Shown: piece by piece, positions 9,183 to 17,766 of the stretch
How the letters are laid out: each line of letters begins with the position of its first letter
Position numbering within the stretch: the first letter of the stretch is position 1
From: DASQPR01 sp963836775
GTDB taxonomy: Bacteria > Actinomycetota > Actinomycetes > Mycobacteriales > Micromonosporaceae
Assembly: GCA_963836775.1 (NCBI GenBank)
Contig: CAWIKR010000002.1
Span: 1,922,001 to 1,986,000, forward strand
Direction: 5' to 3'
Length of the DNA: 64,000 nt
Notes under the pieces: generated by a model
Told to the model about the DNA's origin: nothing
The model's database searches: none
Seen by the model: the letters and a program-made list of their open reading frames with translations, nothing else
Program-made: the position numbers and the translations under genes

Positions 9183-9238
9183 GCCGGTTCTCCCCTCGTC
9201 CTACGATCTCCGCTGCACCGTCGCGGGCATTGCAGCCG

Positions 9239-9259
9239 GATGTATCGACCCGATACATC
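9239..9259. promoter_or_regulatory. PadR operator upstream of padR-ino1
   Basis: This is a perfect inverted repeat, GATGTATCG, spacer ACC, CGATACATC. The outer ATGT...ACAT halves fit the ATGT-N8-10-ACAT style sites of PadR proteins. It is 56 bp upstream of padR, where it can block the promoter, so autoregulation is the simplest reading. Confidence 0.75.
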
Positions 9260-9450
9260 GTTACGTTAGAACGTGCCAATACCGGATGGCAACCCCAGGG
9301 GGATAGTGGCGATGGTCACGGGACGAGCCCGGGGCCTGCGGAGAGTCACCGGCGAACGTGACGAAGGTCGCCGTACCCATCAGAAACGCGTACCCTCGGC
9401 GCATGCCGCCTGAATCCGGTCGCGCGAACGCTGCCTCGAGCAATCGAGGA

Positions 9451-9852
9451 ATGAGCGCCGCACCGTTGGGCACGCAGCGTGGATCGGTCGACTACTCGTT
9501 GCAGCGCCGGGCGTTGCTGCGCGAGGTTCTGTCCAACCGAGTCGGTGTTTACGAGGTTTGCGACGCTTCCCCCTATTTGATGAGTGCCGCACGATTTCAC
9601 GGCGATCAGACCGATGAGCGATGCCCGATCTGTCGCCGCGAAAATCTCACGCACGTCAATTACATATACGGAGACGAACTCAAGACGTCGGCCGGCCAGG
9701 CCCGCTCGCGCGCCGAGCTGCCGCTGCTGGAGTCGACGTGGCGCGAGTTCCAGGTCTACGTCGTCGAGGTGTGCCGCGGATGTGGCTGGAACCACCTCGT
9801 CGAACAGTTCGTGCTTGGAGGCGGGAGCGGGCAACATTCAGCTGGCTCTTGA
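9451..9852 (+). CDS. DUF5318 family protein
   Basis: This 133-residue actinobacterial protein of unknown function has two cysteine pairs (CPICRREN and CRGCGWNH) spaced like a zinc ribbon. It also carries the family blocks VDYSLQRRALLREV, VCDASPYLMSAARFHG and YVVEVCRGCGW. It precedes the penicillin-binding protein gene on the same strand, a frequent neighbourhood. The start is uncertain: ATG 9451 fits the conserved core, but the only purine-rich stretch touches it directly; ATG 9403 would add 16 residues. Confidence 0.85.
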   Translation: MSAAPLGTQRGSVDYSLQRRALLREVLSNRVGVYEVCDASPYLMSAARFHGDQTDERCPICRRENLTHVNYIYGDELKTSAGQARSRAELPLLESTWREFQVYVVEVCRGCGWNHLVEQFVLGGGSGQHSAGS

Positions 9853-10003
9853 CTTCGTCTGGTAGGCAAGACTTCGCGCAGACGGACCCACATGACCGAT
9901 CAGCGGCCATCACCCCCGGTTCCCCCCGGATCCCGGTGGCTCTGATCACGGCTAACGGCTGGCGGCTTGGCGAGCCGCGGCCAATGACGGCAAGGTGTGA
10001 CGA

Positions 10004-13000
10004 ATGAATTCGTACTACGACGACGAACCTCCCCATGCGCCCAAGGGCCAGGCCCGCGTGCCCGGCTCCGGCGGATTCGGATCGTCCGACGACGCGTACG
10101 AGGGTTTTGACCCGTTCGCTTCCCCGGCGGCGACGAGCGATTACGCTCCGCCGTCGGCTTCGGCGTACCCACCCCCGGCCTCGGGTTACCCACCACCAGC
10201 GAACCCGCAGCCGCCGGCCTCCGACCGCGGCGGCGTCGGCCGGGCATCGGTGCGGCCGCCGGCCGGTGGCTTCGACGAGGCGCCCCGGGGTTCGCGTGGC
10301 GGATTTGACGAGGGCTTCGATCCGTTCGGCGACTCGGCGCCGGTGAGCCCGGGCGGTTCGGCCGGCCGGGCAGCGGTTCCGGGCGCCGGCGGACCGGGTG
10401 CCGGTCGACCGGGCGTCGGCCGAGCGTCGGTCCCGGGCGGACCCGGTGGTCCGGGTGGACCCGGTGGGCCAGGCGGACCCGGTGGTCCCGGGCGCCCCGG
10501 CGGACCGGGCGGACCGACCGCTCCGGGAGCAAAGGGCAAGAAGCCGGTCAACAAGAAGTCCCGCCGCCGGAACCGGATTCTCGCCGCTTTCTCGGCAGTG
10601 ATCATGCTGACCGGTCTACTGGTCGTCGGCATCACCTATTACTCGGCGTCGATTCCCACGCCATCGGCACTGCCGCAGCCGCAGTCGACGACGATCTACT
10701 ACGCCGACAAGTCCGTCATGGCGACCGTCGGCAAAGAAAATCGGGAGATCATCCCGCTCAGCCAGGTGCCGGACTATGTGCAGAAGGCGGTCATCGCCAC
10801 CGAGGACTCCACCTTCTATTCGAACGTCGGCGTCGACTTCAAGGGCATCGCCCGAGCGTTCGTCAACAACATCACCGGCGGCGAGACGCAGGGCGCATCG
10901 ACGATCACGCAGCAGTACGCGCGCGCCATCGCGAACCTGACCTACTCGCAGTCGTACACCCGAAAGATGCGCGAGATCATCATCGCGATGAAGCTGCACA
11001 ACACCATGTCCAAAAACGACATCCTGAGCGGCTACCTGAACCTGGTGCCGTTCGGACGTGGCGCGTACGGGATTCAGGCCGCGGCCAGGGCCTACTTCAA
11101 CAAGCCCGCCAGCGAGCTGACGATGGAAGAAGGCATGGTCCTGGCCGGCCTGATCAAGAATCCGAACGGCGGGATCTATGACCCGTCGCAGGACTTGAAG
11201 GACGCCCAGGCGCGCTGGGGCTACACCAAGGAGCAGATGCACAAGCTCGGCTGGATGACCGATCAGCAGTACGCCAGCATCCAGTACCCGAAAAAGGGTG
11301 ACTACATCGCGCCCACCGACCCGTTGGGCGCCGCGATGAACACCCCGACCGGCTTCATCGTGCACCACGTCTTCTCCGAGCTGTGCCAAGCGCAGTACAA
11401 GGGCGGTCCGGTCTTCGACTGCGACGCGACGCACGCGGACAGCCTGCAAAACGGCGGCTACCAGATCTACACGACGATCAATCGGAAGGCTCAGCAGCGG
11501 CTGGAGGACCTGGCCACTCGAAAGGCCAAGGACTCGCCGCTGGCGGGTCTGCCGGCGGCGCTCGGTGCCGCACTGGTCGCGGTACAGCCGGGCACCGGTG
11601 CGGTGCTGTCCTATTACGGCGGCGAGGACGGCTCGGGTATTGACCGGGCCGGCATCTACAACGACCCGGTCGAGAGCGACACCAAGGGCTGGACTGGAGC
11701 CAACAACCCGCCGGGTTCGTCGTTCAAGACCGTCACCATGGCGACTGCGCTTCGTCAGGGCCTCTCCGTCGACTCCTACTGGGACGGCCCGGAGATCAAG
11801 ACCTTCCCGGACCGGATTACCCCGGTGAACAACGTTGAGGGCGAGTTCTGCTCCGGCGGTGCGCCCTACCGCTGCCCCATGTGGGAAGGCCTGAAGAAGT
11901 CGCTGAACACGATGTATTACGAGATCGGCGAGTTCAAGGATCCGAAGGCCGGCATCACGATGAACGCCGCCAAGATCATCGACATGGCCGGGCAGCTCGG
12001 CATCCAGAATATGTGGCCGGCCCAGACCTGCAAGGACGGCACACTTCAGCCGCTCACCGGCAGCAATGGCGCCGCGCTGAGAAAGGAGGATTGCTTCAGC
12101 CAGGAGGTGGCGTTCGGCCAGTACGGGGTGGCGCTACAGGATCTGGCAAACGTCATGGCGACCTATGCGGCCGACGGCGTTCGCTCGACTGAACACTTCG
12201 TCGATCACGTGACCAAGAAGGATTCGGCGACCGGCAAGGACGTCACCGCGTACAAGGCCGCATGGACGGTCACTCACGTTCCGGTGCCGTCGATGCCGGT
12301 GCAGAAGTGGGCCGACCTCCAGTGGTCGATGCAGCAGGTCTACAAAAACGGCAGCCTGAGCGACAAGCAGCTGGCTGGCGGCCGGCCGGCCGCCGCCAAG
12401 ACCGGCACCTGGGAACTCCCGACCGACAAGCGTGAGAACGGCTGGGTCATGTTCAACGGCTACACCGCTCACGGTGACAATCCGGCCGGCGCCGACGGGC
12501 AGATCGCGGCCACCGCCATGATCACGTTCACCGGGGACAAGCCGACGCCGCTGCGTACCAAGCCGTCCGGCAGCTCCAGGGGCACCAAGCTGTCCTCGCA
12601 CGGCCAGGTGGCCAAGCTCTGGCAGCTCTACATGGACAGCTACCTGGACAACGACGGCAAGCCGTTCCCGGTCTCGCAGTTCCCGCCGAAGGCCGGCACC
12701 GGTGATGAATCGATCGGTGGCGCTCCGTCGCCGACCCCGACGTCGCCGACAAACCAGCCGAGCTGCGACATCACCGGATGCCCGTCCGGCGGTCCCGGCG
12801 GCGGTGGCCCAGGCGGTGGCGGTCCCGGTGGCGGTGGCCCGGGTGGTGGCGGTTCGACGACTCAGCCGCCGAACGCTCTGAGTGCCAACGCCGCCAACCA
12901 GGGCGGCGGCAAGGTCAGGCTGCACTGGGACAATGACAACCAGGGCGGCGTGGTCATCGACTGGGGTGACGGCCTGCCTGGGGACAACTCAGGAAGCAGC

Positions 13001-13114
13001 AGCGGCGTCTTGACGCATCAGTACGTCAAGGGTGGCAACTACACCATCACGGTCACTGATGCCGATGATCCAACACGAAAGACGACCGTCAACGTGACAG
13101 TCAACGTGCCGTAG
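10004..13114 (+). CDS. bifunctional penicillin-binding protein with C-terminal PKD domain
   Basis: This class A PBP of 1036 residues polymerises and cross-links peptidoglycan. Order: a proline- and glycine-rich cytosolic tail with a collagen-like GPGGPGGP run (about 130-175), a basic stretch, a membrane anchor (about 193-213), glycosyltransferase GT51 (about 240-430; catalytic EDSTFYSNVG with ASTITQQYAR), and transpeptidase (about 510-870). The transpeptidase motifs are SSFK (S near 572), SLN (near 631) and KTGT (near 799). A Gly-Pro linker then leads to a PKD-like domain (about 955-1035; VVIDWGDG and LTHQYVKGGNYTITVTD). The PKD domain is an unusual addition. The gene ends at a perfect 17-bp hairpin. 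Confidence 0.95.
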   Translation: MNSYYDDEPPHAPKGQARVPGSGGFGSSDDAYEGFDPFASPAATSDYAPPSASAYPPPASGYPPPANPQPPASDRGGVGRASVRPPAGGFDEAPRGSRGGFDEGFDPFGDSAPVSPGGSAGRAAVPGAGGPGAGRPGVGRASVPGGPGGPGGPGGPGGPGGPGRPGGPGGPTAPGAKGKKPVNKKSRRRNRILAAFSAVIMLTGLLVVGITYYSASIPTPSALPQPQSTTIYYADKSVMATVGKENREIIPLSQVPDYVQKAVIATEDSTFYSNVGVDFKGIARAFVNNITGGETQGASTITQQYARAIANLTYSQSYTRKMREIIIAMKLHNTMSKNDILSGYLNLVPFGRGAYGIQAAARAYFNKPASELTMEEGMVLAGLIKNPNGGIYDPSQDLKDAQARWGYTKEQMHKLGWMTDQQYASIQYPKKGDYIAPTDPLGAAMNTPTGFIVHHVFSELCQAQYKGGPVFDCDATHADSLQNGGYQIYTTINRKAQQRLEDLATRKAKDSPLAGLPAALGAALVAVQPGTGAVLSYYGGEDGSGIDRAGIYNDPVESDTKGWTGANNPPGSSFKTVTMATALRQGLSVDSYWDGPEIKTFPDRITPVNNVEGEFCSGGAPYRCPMWEGLKKSLNTMYYEIGEFKDPKAGITMNAAKIIDMAGQLGIQNMWPAQTCKDGTLQPLTGSNGAALRKEDCFSQEVAFGQYGVALQDLANVMATYAADGVRSTEHFVDHVTKKDSATGKDVTAYKAAWTVTHVPVPSMPVQKWADLQWSMQQVYKNGSLSDKQLAGGRPAAAKTGTWELPTDKRENGWVMFNGYTAHGDNPAGADGQIAATAMITFTGDKPTPLRTKPSGSSRGTKLSSHGQVAKLWQLYMDSYLDNDGKPFPVSQFPPKAGTGDESIGGAPSPTPTSPTNQPSCDITGCPSGGPGGGGPGGGGPGGGGPGGGGSTTQPPNALSANAANQGGGKVRLHWDNDNQGGVVIDWGDGLPGDNSGSSSGVLTHQYVKGGNYTITVTDADDPTRKTTVNVTVNVP

Positions 13115-13126
13115 CTCAGGACACGT

Positions 13127-13163
13127 ACCAGCGGCACATCCCGGGACGGGATGTGCCGCTGGT
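13127..13163. terminator. hairpin terminator of the PBP gene
   Basis: A perfect 17-bp inverted repeat (13127-13143 with 13147-13163) has a GGA loop. It begins 12 bp after the PBP stop. An ATG inside it opens the next reading frame, but the real start of that gene is the GTG at 13226. Confidence 0.85.
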
Positions 13164-13225
13164 GTTTGTGGCGCGGTTTAGCCCCGGGGCTTTGCCGGAC
13201 CGCGGCCTCGGGGCAGGATGTACCG

Positions 13226-14665
13226 GTGACCACCGTTGACGCATCGGTGCAGGCCCCGTCGGGGGAGGACGGCTTCGTCGCCGGGGCATCCGAGTTCATT
13301 GGCGGGCCGCTGGGGCGGCACGCCGTCCGCCCGGGCAACCGCTGGGCCATGGTCGCGGCGGTCGTGATCGCTTTGACCTGCTCGATGTTCGTGCTGCACT
13401 GGGCGCAGAAGTCCGACTGCAGCAACGGGCAGTGGGTCAAGCTCAGCGAATACCGGCACGCCTGCTACACCGACGTCGTCGCTCTCTATTTCCAGGAAGG
13501 CCTGGTCGACGGCCAGGTGCCGTACGCCGACCACGCCGTCGAGTATCCGGTGCTCACTGGGGCCTTCATGGGGGTCGTCGGGCTTCCGGTGCACGCCTAC
13601 GCGAAGGCCCACCCAGGCACCGATGAGTATTCGCTCTACTACAACGTGACCGCGTTCCTGCTCGGAGTCTGTGCGGTCGCCATCGTCATCGGATTGCTCC
13701 GGATGCGCCGGTTGAGACCGTGGGATGCGGTGATGTTCGCCGTCGCGCCGGCGTTCCTGTTGACCGCGACGATCAACTGGGACCTGCTGGCCGTGATGTT
13801 CGCGGTGTTCGCCTTGTATGCCTGGGGCCGACGGATGCCGGTGCTGACCGGCATCCTGATCGGGCTCGGCGCCGCAGCCAAGTTCTGGCCGGTGTTCCTG
13901 CTGGTCCCGCTGGTGCTCCTGGGCTGGCGGGCGCGCCGGCTCGGCGACGTGTTCTTCACCGTCTCGATCGCGGTGCTGTCTTGGTTCGCCATCAACCTGC
14001 CGGTGATGCTGCTCTACTTCGACAACTGGAACCAGTTCTTCACGCTCAACATCAAGCGCGACGTCGACTGGGGCACCTTCTGGTATATCGGCCAGCACGT
14101 CCCGGTCCCGGGCGGCCGGTCCGGCATCCCGCCGTTCACCTCGTTCGGCGCGAACGACTACCACCTCGTGAACGTGCTGTCGTACCTGCTGTTCGGACTC
14201 GGCCTCGTCGGCATCGCGCTGCTGGTCTACCTCGCGCCCCGTCGTCCGCGCCTGGCCCAACTGGCGTTCCTCACCGTCGCGGCATTCCTCGTCTTCTCCA
14301 AGGTGTGGTCGCAGCAGTATGTGTTGTGGCTGCTCCCGCTGGCGATCCTGGCGCGGCCGCGGTGGGGTGCCTTCGTGGCCTGGCAATGCGCGGAGATCTG
14401 CTACTTCTTCGCCTTCGACGGCGAGTTGATGCGCGCCGACGGCAATCCGATCTTTCCGGAGGGCGTGTTCGTCCTGGCAGCCACCTTGCGCCTGGTCACC
14501 GTGCTGGTGCTATGCGGCTTCATGGTCCGCGACATCATGCGGCCGGAGCACGACGTGGTGCTGGCCACCTACGGCGACGATCCAGAGGGCGGAGTCTTCA
14601 ACCACGCCGAAGACCGGTGGAAAGTGATGGCCGGGCTGGCACCGCCGAAGCCGGCCTCGGCTTGA
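13226..14665 (+). CDS. GT87 family membrane glycosyltransferase (DUF2029)
   Basis: This 479-residue polytopic protein has about ten hydrophobic helices and belongs to the GT-C fold GT87 family. These are polyprenyl-phosphate-mannose-dependent alpha-mannosyltransferases acting outside the membrane on phosphoinositol mannosides or lipoglycans. Visible blocks are YTDVVALYFQEGLVDGQVPY with VEYPVLTGAFMG (acidic first loop), NWDLLAVMF and GAAAKFWPVFLL. The start chosen is GTG 13226; an ATG at 13151 lies inside the preceding terminator. Its place between the PBP and the rpsF operon is common in actinobacteria. The acceptor is unknown. Confidence 0.87.
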   Translation: MTTVDASVQAPSGEDGFVAGASEFIGGPLGRHAVRPGNRWAMVAAVVIALTCSMFVLHWAQKSDCSNGQWVKLSEYRHACYTDVVALYFQEGLVDGQVPYADHAVEYPVLTGAFMGVVGLPVHAYAKAHPGTDEYSLYYNVTAFLLGVCAVAIVIGLLRMRRLRPWDAVMFAVAPAFLLTATINWDLLAVMFAVFALYAWGRRMPVLTGILIGLGAAAKFWPVFLLVPLVLLGWRARRLGDVFFTVSIAVLSWFAINLPVMLLYFDNWNQFFTLNIKRDVDWGTFWYIGQHVPVPGGRSGIPPFTSFGANDYHLVNVLSYLLFGLGLVGIALLVYLAPRRPRLAQLAFLTVAAFLVFSKVWSQQYVLWLLPLAILARPRWGAFVAWQCAEICYFFAFDGELMRADGNPIFPEGVFVLAATLRLVTVLVLCGFMVRDIMRPEHDVVLATYGDDPEGGVFNHAEDRWKVMAGLAPPKPASA

Positions 14666-14696
14666 CGCCCGGTGGCGGCCGACGCCGCCGCGCGAA

Positions 14697-15467
14697 TCAG
14701 GGCCCGAGTTCGGTCCGGAGAAGGGCGATGTCGGCGCGCTGGCCATCGGCCGGAGTCTCGACGATCACCGGAGCCTGAGCCGCCCGAGCCACGGCGACAA
14801 TCAGCTTCGGGTCGATCATCCCGTTGCCGAAGTTGTCGTGCCGGTCGCGGCCCGAGTCGAACGGATCCTTGGAATCGTTTGCGTGCACGAGATCAATCCG
14901 GCCGGTGATGGCCCGCACCCGCTCGACCACGTCGACGAGATCTTCTCCGGCCGCATGTGCATGGCAGGTGTCCAGGCAGAAGCCGACCTCGAACTCACCG
15001 ATCACGTCCCAGAGCCGAGCGATGTCGTCCAGCCGGCGGGCGCAGGCGTTGTCTCCACCGGCGGTGTTTTCGATCAGGATCGGCACCTTGAACCCGCCGG
15101 ACTCGGCCGCCATCGCGAACATCTTGCGCCAGTTGTCGAAGCCGATCTGCGGGTCGTCGCTGTTGTTCAGATGGCCGCCGTGGACGATCAGGCCTTTCGC
15201 CCCCACAGCGGCGGCGGCGTCGGCATGGTTGAGCAGGTTCTTCCGGCTCGGGATCCGGATCCGGTTGTTGGTCGTCGCGACATTGATCAAATAGGGCGCA
15301 TGGATGTAGATGTCGATCTCGGCGCTGCGCAGCGTGTCGGCATCCGGCCGCGGCAACGGCGCCTTCCAGCCCTGCGGGTCGCTGAGGAAGAACTGGACCA
15401 CGTCGGCGTCCCGAGCGGCCGCCTCGGCGAGCGGGTCAGTGGAGTCGACATGGGCACCAATTCGCAT
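14697..15467 (-). CDS. nfo: deoxyribonuclease IV (AP endonuclease)
   Basis: This 256-residue TIM-barrel endonuclease nicks DNA at abasic sites. Zinc ligands and motifs are visible: MRIGAHV, IHAPYLIN, GLIVHGGH, ILIENTAGG, GFCLDTCHAHAAG, and DLVHANDSKDPFDSGRDRH. I use ATG 15467 because the conserved strand MRIGAHVDST begins there; longer frames add 75 non-homologous residues. It converges with the GT87 gene 32 bp away. Confidence 0.94.
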   Translation of the reverse strand: MRIGAHVDSTDPLAEAAARDADVVQFFLSDPQGWKAPLPRPDADTLRSAEIDIYIHAPYLINVATTNNRIRIPSRKNLLNHADAAAAVGAKGLIVHGGHLNNSDDPQIGFDNWRKMFAMAAESGGFKVPILIENTAGGDNACARRLDDIARLWDVIGEFEVGFCLDTCHAHAAGEDLVDVVERVRAITGRIDLVHANDSKDPFDSGRDRHDNFGNGMIDPKLIVAVARAAQAPVIVETPADGQRADIALLRTELGP

Positions 15468-15852
15468 GCCCGCGAGGTTACGCCGAACCACCGACAATGA
15501 GCCGTGGCGGTTTGCGCTGGGTGCGGGGTAGGTGTCTCCACCGTGGGAATTCGGGATATCACCGTATAGCGCGCTACTCGGGCATTTGAGTCCTAATGGC
15601 GTATGATGGCGGTAAAGCTCCGCGGGGCAGCGCCTAAGAGAGCCGTACGGTGTGGTCGTTCCTCCCCAGGTCCCACCCAGTCCAGCTCGCACCGGCGCCG
15701 CTCCGCGGCCTTCGTGTCCGGTCGATTTCCGAACGACCGGCGCCGTCCGTCATTGATCTCCGGTGGTACGCGACACCGTGCACTGTGATGCGCGGCCGCC
15801 GATTGGGGTGTTTGCCCTGACCTCCGGTACTCTTGACGGGTTCAGCTAGCAG
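15468..15852. other. intergenic region, nfo to rpsF leader
   Basis: I see no gene in this 385-bp gap between the divergent nfo and rpsF. It must hold both promoters. A TACTCT at 15828-15833 could be a minus-10 element for the rpsF operon, but no well-spaced minus-35 is apparent. A small inverted segment near 15760 (CCGGTCG...CGACCGG) is also present. Confidence 0.4.
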
Positions 15853-15938
15853 CGCCGTGGTTACATGGCACGGCGTTGTTGTTTGGACGACGCCAGACCT
15901 CCTGCCACGGACCGACCGTGGCCGCTAAGCCCAGAGGA
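15853..15938 (+). promoter_or_regulatory. putative structured leader of rpsF (S6:S18 autoregulation?)
   Basis: Two short hairpins precede rpsF: CGCCGTG (15853-15859) with CACGGCG (15869-15875), and GCCACGG (15904-15910) with CCGTGGC (15916-15922) around an ACCGA loop. The second lies ten bases before the AGAGGAGG ribosome site. Ribosomal protein S6:S18 is known to bind a CCG-containing hairpin in rpsF leaders of many bacteria. Position and the CCG triplets fit, but I cannot align it to the published consensus, so the role is inference. Confidence 0.45.
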
Positions 15939-15950
15939 GGTGAGCAAGTC

Positions 15951-16241
15951 TTGCGTCATTACGAGATCATGGTGATCCTCGATCCAAGCCTCGAGGAGCG
16001 CACCGTCGCCCCGTCGCTCGACACGTACCTGAACGTGATCCGGACTGCGGGTGGCTCGGTAGAGAAGCTCGACGTGTGGGGCCGCCGGCGCCTCGCGTAC
16101 GAGATCGGTAAACGGACCGAGGGCATCTACGCCGTCATCGACCTGCAGGCAACGCCTGCGGCCGTTGCCGAGCTGGATCGTCAGCTGCGACTCAACGAGT
16201 CAGTGCTGCGTACCAAGGTCATCCGGCCGGAAGTTCGCTAA
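15951..16241 (+). CDS. rpsF: 30S ribosomal protein S6
   Basis: This 96-residue S6 starts with a TTG at 15951 (LRHYEIMVILDPSLEERTV), nine bases after an AGGAGGT ribosome site; longer frames upstream lack homology. The family pattern is complete: VEKLDVWGRRRLAYEI, EGIYAVIDLQA and the C-terminal ESVLRTKVIR. It is the first gene of rpsF-ssb-rpsR-rplI. S6 pairs with S18 in the ribosome platform. Confidence 0.96.
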   Translation: MRHYEIMVILDPSLEERTVAPSLDTYLNVIRTAGGSVEKLDVWGRRRLAYEIGKRTEGIYAVIDLQATPAAVAELDRQLRLNESVLRTKVIRPEVR

Positions 16242-16376
16242 CCAGCGACCCACGGCGTCCCCATTGCACGCGTACCCGGTCTGGATCTGCCAGCTTGGCG
16301 ATCCGGTCTCGCAGACTGTCGCACCAGTGTGACAGCCTCACTCGAGACGAAGGCTGGAGTGTTCGAGGAGTGACCA

Positions 16377-16889
16377 ATGGCAGGAGAAACCACCATAACG
16401 GTCGTCGGAAACCTGACCGACGATCCTGAGCTGCGCTTTACCCCGTCCGGGGCAGCCGTGGCCAAGTTCCGCGTCGCTTCCACGCCGCGGACGTTGGACC
16501 GGGCTTCGGGCGAATGGAAGGACGGCGAGCCGCTGTTCCTTTCTTGCACCGTGTGGCGTCAGGCTGCGGAAAACGTAGCCGAGTCGCTGCAGCGGGGCGC
16601 TCGCGTCATCGTCAGTGGCCGTCTGCGTCAGCGGAGCTACGAAACGAAGGAAGGCGAGAAGCGCACCGTCATGGAGCTGGAAGTCGACGAGATCGGCCCG
16701 TCGTTGCGCTACGCCACGGCGAAGGTTCAGAAGATGTCGCGGTCCGGCGGAAGTGGCGGATTCGGCTCCGGTGGCGGCCAGGGCGGGGGCTTCGCCTCCG
16801 ATGATCCCTGGGCGACTGCTGCTCCGGTCGCTGCCTCGAGCGGTGGCGCTAGCGGTGGGGGCAACTTCGACGACGAGCCACCGTTCTAA
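16377..16889 (+). CDS. ssb: single-stranded DNA-binding protein
   Basis: This 170-residue SSB has an OB fold in residues 1-110 (TTITVVGNLTDDPELRFTP, VASTPRTLD, FLSCTVWRQAAENVAESL, GARVIVSGRLRQRSY). A glycine- and serine-rich flexible tail follows, ending in the acidic interaction tip DDEPPF. A GAGGAG site is six bases ahead of the ATG. It lies 135 bp after rpsF and 21 bp before rpsR, in the usual order. It protects single strands in replication and recruits partners through the tip. Confidence 0.97.
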   Translation: MAGETTITVVGNLTDDPELRFTPSGAAVAKFRVASTPRTLDRASGEWKDGEPLFLSCTVWRQAAENVAESLQRGARVIVSGRLRQRSYETKEGEKRTVMELEVDEIGPSLRYATAKVQKMSRSGGSGGFGSGGGQGGGFASDDPWATAAPVAASSGGASGGGNFDDEPPF

Positions 16890-16910
16890 CAAGCACCTGG
16901 AGTAAGAGAC

Positions 16911-17150
16911 ATGGCGAAGGCTGCAGCCCTACGCAAACCGAAGAAGAAGGTGAATCCGCTCGACAAGGAGGGGATCGCCTACATCGACTACAAGGACGTC
17001 GCGCTCCTGCGCAAGTTCATCTCCGATCGCGGCAAGATCCGCGCTCGGCGGGTGACCGGCGTGACGACCCAGCAGCAGCGGCAGATCGCGAGCGCGGTGA
17101 AGAACGCGCGCGAGATGGCGCTCCTGCCGTACACGTCCACGGGTCGCTGA
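16911..17150 (+). CDS. rpsR: 30S ribosomal protein S18, zinc-free form
   Basis: This 79-residue S18 is clear from YIDYKDVALLRKFISDRG, GKIRARRVTG and AREMALLPY. It contains no cysteine at all: the usual CxxC of the zinc-binding form is replaced by VNPLDKEG, and the later cysteine by GVTTQQQR. It is therefore the C-minus type, although it sits in the main rpsF operon where many actinobacteria keep the zinc form. As I recall, Micromonosporales carry a near-identical C-minus S18 here. Confidence 0.96.
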   Translation: MAKAAALRKPKKKVNPLDKEGIAYIDYKDVALLRKFISDRGKIRARRVTGVTTQQQRQIASAVKNAREMALLPYTSTGR

Positions 17151-17164
17151 GAGGGGGCACGCTG

Positions 17165-17614
17165 ATGAAGATCATCCTGACTCAGGAAGTGTCCGGTCTC
17201 GGCACGCCCGGCGACGTGGTGGAGGTCAAGGCCGGCTACGGCCGCAACTACCTCCTGCCGCAGGGCTTCGCGATCCTGTGGACCAAGGGCGCGGAGAAGC
17301 AGATCGCGCTGATCAAGCGGGCTCGTTCGGCCCGGGAGATCCGCGACCTGGACCACGCCGCCGAGGTCAAGGCCCAGCTGGAGAACCTGCGGGTGACCCT
17401 GAAGGCTCGGGCCGGCGATGGTGGTCGGCTGTTCGGCTCGATCACCCCGACCGAGGTCGCCGCGGCGGTCAAGACCGCGGGCGGTCCGGACGTCGACCGG
17501 CGCCGCCTGGAGCTGCCCGGCCACATCAAGTCGGTCGGCAGCTACAAGGTCTCGCTGAAGCTGCACCCGGAGGTCACCGCTCGCTTCGACGTCAACGTCG
17601 TGGCCGCGAAGTAA
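17165..17614 (+). CDS. rplI: 50S ribosomal protein L9
   Basis: This 149-residue L9 has the N-terminal signature MKIILTQEVSGLGTPGDVVEVKAGYGRNYLLPQG, read as KIILTQEVSGLGTPGD then YGRNYLLPQGFA. The long connecting helix follows (IRDLDHAAEVKAQLENLRV), and the C-terminal domain (GRLFGSITPTEVA, IKSVGSYKV) is complete. It lies 14 bp after rpsR and is followed by a strong terminator that ends the operon. Confidence 0.97.
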   Translation: MKIILTQEVSGLGTPGDVVEVKAGYGRNYLLPQGFAILWTKGAEKQIALIKRARSAREIRDLDHAAEVKAQLENLRVTLKARAGDGGRLFGSITPTEVAAAVKTAGGPDVDRRRLELPGHIKSVGSYKVSLKLHPEVTARFDVNVVAAK

Positions 17615-17630
17615 CCACCAGCTCCACCAA

Positions 17631-17667
17631 AAAAGGGGGCGGACCCGATTCGGGTCCGCCCCCTTTT
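17631..17667 (+). terminator. intrinsic terminator of the rpsF-rplI operon
   Basis: An 18-base inverted repeat (17631-17648 with 17650-17667) forms a GC-rich stem flanked by A4 and T4, i.e. a classical hairpin with a short U-tract. It begins 16 bp after rplI and separates the ribosomal operon from dnaB. Confidence 0.92.
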
Positions 17668-17766
17668 GCGTGCACCCCATCTGTCGAGTCGCGCGATCGG
17701 GGACGATCGCGCGCGTCAGGGGGTACGAAATCGTCCCCACACCGAGGTTGGGCCGTCCGGATCGCT

